NCBI GenBank assembly: GCA_937944945.1
Contig: CALEBD010000413.1
Coordinates: 1 to 8,950 of the forward strand
Origin: an uncultured Clostridium sp.
GTDB taxonomy: Bacteria; Bacillota; Clostridia; Peptostreptococcales; Peptostreptococcaceae
Length of the DNA: 8,950 nt
Reading direction: 5' to 3'
The notes beneath the pieces are model-generated. The model was not told the DNA's origin. It saw only the letters and a program-made list of their open reading frames with translations, and ran no database searches. A program made the position numbers and the translations under genes. Position 1 is the first letter of the stretch. Each line of letters opens with the position of its first letter. This document shows, piece after piece, positions 8,316 to 8,950 of the stretch.

Positions 8316-8522
8316 TTACCATTTATTGTTATAGCATTGTTCGTCTTCAACTCTTACTTTTGCATCTAATACGCATCCACAAAGATCACAAATATCTTGT
8401 CCACATAATTTTGTTTTATACGAGCAAGTGCTACAAATTGCCAGTCTTTTTTCTGCTAATTCAGATTTTTTATTAAATATTTTTCTATACCATCCAATAA
8501 TTATATTCTTAACTTTCTTCAT
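8316..8522 (-). CDS. Cys-rich putative zinc-binding protein, 68 aa
   Basis: A short basic helix-like N-terminus (MKKVKNIIIGWYRKIF) is followed by KRLAICSTC and then CGQDICDLCGC, giving Cys at 30, 33, 40, 45, 48, 50 and 63, and the chain ends in NKW. The pairs C-x-x-C (30/33 and 45/48) could bind one or two zinc ions. It is a paralogue of the product of 8655-8927: both share EKRLAIC, a C-G-C (or G-C-G-C) element and the terminal K-W. Stops are tandem (TAATAA at 8318-8313). Trp is encoded by TGG twice and no TGA is used. The start at 8522 has no Shine-Dalgarno. Such small Cys-rich proteins occur in many phages without a known role; metal binding is inferred from the Cys pattern. Confidence 0.78.
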   Translation of the reverse strand: MKKVKNIIIGWYRKIFNKKSELAEKRLAICSTCSYKTKLCGQDICDLCGCVLDAKVRVEDEQCYNNKW

Positions 8523-8530
8523 AATATGCT

Positions 8531-8626
8531 TTACAAAAAATTACCTGATCCAGTGTACTTGTCATTACTTAAATCTCCAGTATGCTTGTGTTTTCCTAAT
8601 AATATCTGCCACTCGGAAATCCGCAA
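8531..8626 (-). CDS. Possible 31-aa small ORF in the only sizeable intergenic gap (doubtful)
   Basis: The 132-nt gap 8523-8654 is unusual in this tightly packed cluster. One frame gives a protein-like peptide, RISEWQILLGKHKHTG then DLSNDKYTGSGNFL, ending TAA at 8531-8533, eight bases before the next ATG. It lacks an ATG; the only plausible start is TTG 8626, with no Shine-Dalgarno, and an in-frame TAA lies a few codons upstream. It could be a genuine mini-gene, the tail of a decayed gene, or chance. I see no tRNA, terminator or recognisable Bacteroidota promoter in the rest of the gap. Confidence 0.25.
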   Translation of the reverse strand: MRISEWQILLGKHKHTGDLSNDKYTGSGNFL

Positions 8627-8654
8627 AGAAAATGTATTTTATAAATATAATATA

Positions 8655-8927
8655 TTACCATTTCATTACTATACATTTTGCTGCAGGCAGTTTTGTTTTT
8701 CGATTAAGAGCACATCCGCATCCTTTTCTATATCCAATTTTTGGTCTATCTGAATAGTCTGTTTTATTATTTTCATTAATATATAATCTAGGATTACATA
8801 TCGGACCCATTGGTGTTTCTTTGTATAATGGACATTCTTTACAAATCGCTAATCTTTTTTCAGATAAGTCTTCATTTTTATTAATTGCTTCATTAACATG
8901 TCCACTAATAATATCTATTAGTCCCAT
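8655..8927 (-). CDS. Cys-rich putative zinc-binding protein, 90 aa, paralogue of 8316-8522
   Basis: The first gene of the cluster in this window. After a helical N-terminus (MGLIDIISGHVNEAINK) it has EKRLAICKECPLYKE (Cys 29 and 32), Cys 44, a spacer with Asn, Asp and Tyr, then GCGCAL (Cys 70 and 72), Cys 85 and a terminal MKW. The order C-x-x-C, C, C-x-C, C suggests a metal site. It shares EKRLAIC, the C-x-C block and the final K-W with the downstream paralogue but has about 20 extra residues between Cys 44 and Cys 70. The stop is TAA; the only Trp is TGG. ATG 8927 is preceded by AT-rich sequence (TTTTAATT) without a Shine-Dalgarno. The upstream gene and promoter lie outside the window. The role is unknown. 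Confidence 0.78.
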   Translation of the reverse strand: MGLIDIISGHVNEAINKNEDLSEKRLAICKECPLYKETPMGPICNPRLYINENNKTDYSDRPKIGYRKGCGCALNRKTKLPAAKCIVMKW

Positions 8928-8950
8928 AATTAAAATACTATAGGTTTATC

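Noticed and set aside
8523..8654. tRNA-like stretch (CCGAGTGG on the minus strand)
   Set aside because: It recalls a D-arm of Ser or Tyr tRNA, but there is no T-arm (GGTTCRA), no matching acceptor stem and no clear anticodon arm.
8428..8757. 109-aa and overlapping 75-aa open frames on the plus strand
   Set aside because: Antisense to both Cys-rich genes, which have clear paralogous motifs; no domain or supported start on the plus strand.
1..8950. Mollicutes (Mycoplasma or Spiroplasma) chromosome or prophage, suggested by TGA=Trp
   Set aside because: Gene content and portal phrases are crAss-like, and starts lack the Shine-Dalgarno sequences expected there; recoded gut phages explain the code.

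Overview
The window reads as part of the head/packaging gene block of a tailed bacteriophage, most likely a crAss-like phage (Crassvirales) infecting a Bacteroidota host. The assignment rests on three things. The large terminase and the portal protein lie next to each other. The portal carries phrases I associate with crAss-like portals: MDLQDKYDLL across the splice junction, RDNLIASSG and GFDDTVKAQ. The AT-rich start regions almost all lack a Shine-Dalgarno sequence, as is usual in Bacteroidota and their phages. These are recognition from memory, not search results.

All convincing genes are on the minus strand and are packed almost end to end (1-24 nt gaps or short overlaps), so they probably form one transcript read from right to left. 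In that order: a Cys-rich putative zinc protein (8655-8927); a 132-nt gap holding a doubtful 31-aa ORF; a second Cys-rich paralogue (8316-8522); a GroES-like co-chaperonin (7755-8291); a YodC/DUF2158-like protein (7517-7753); a 67-aa protein (7311-7514); a 550-aa protein with four F-x-x-G-G motifs (5656-7308); a 193-aa protein just before the terminase, a small-terminase candidate by position (5075-5656); the large terminase TerL (2766-5072); a 102-aa overlapping protein (2474-2782); and the portal protein (2505 leftward, running off the window at position 1).

TGA is read as tryptophan. Read with the standard code, six of the genes break into many fragments. With TGA=Trp they become full-length, ending at TAA. 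I count at least 22 in-frame TGA codons, one of them at the Trp of the C-x-W-F-D motif of the YodC-like protein. All stops seen are TAA, and TAG is used neither as stop nor as sense. No suppressor tRNA lies in the window.

The portal gene has two further interruptions. The first is a 328-nt group I intron (1021-1348) without a homing endonuclease, closely resembling the phage T4 td type. Its ends can be placed to the base by a perfect P1 helix and a terminal G. The second is an apparent one-base frameshift at a run of five A (plus-strand T 2104-2108), repaired by adding one A, so a sequencing or assembly error is a good possibility.

Functionally the block fits virion assembly: TerL (with a possible small subunit) pumps DNA through the portal into the prohead, and the co-chaperonin may help fold capsid proteins in the host chaperonin. 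I see no defence system, CRISPR array, transposon, tRNA or convincing terminator. The interest of the window lies in the recoding, the intron and the unexplained small proteins.
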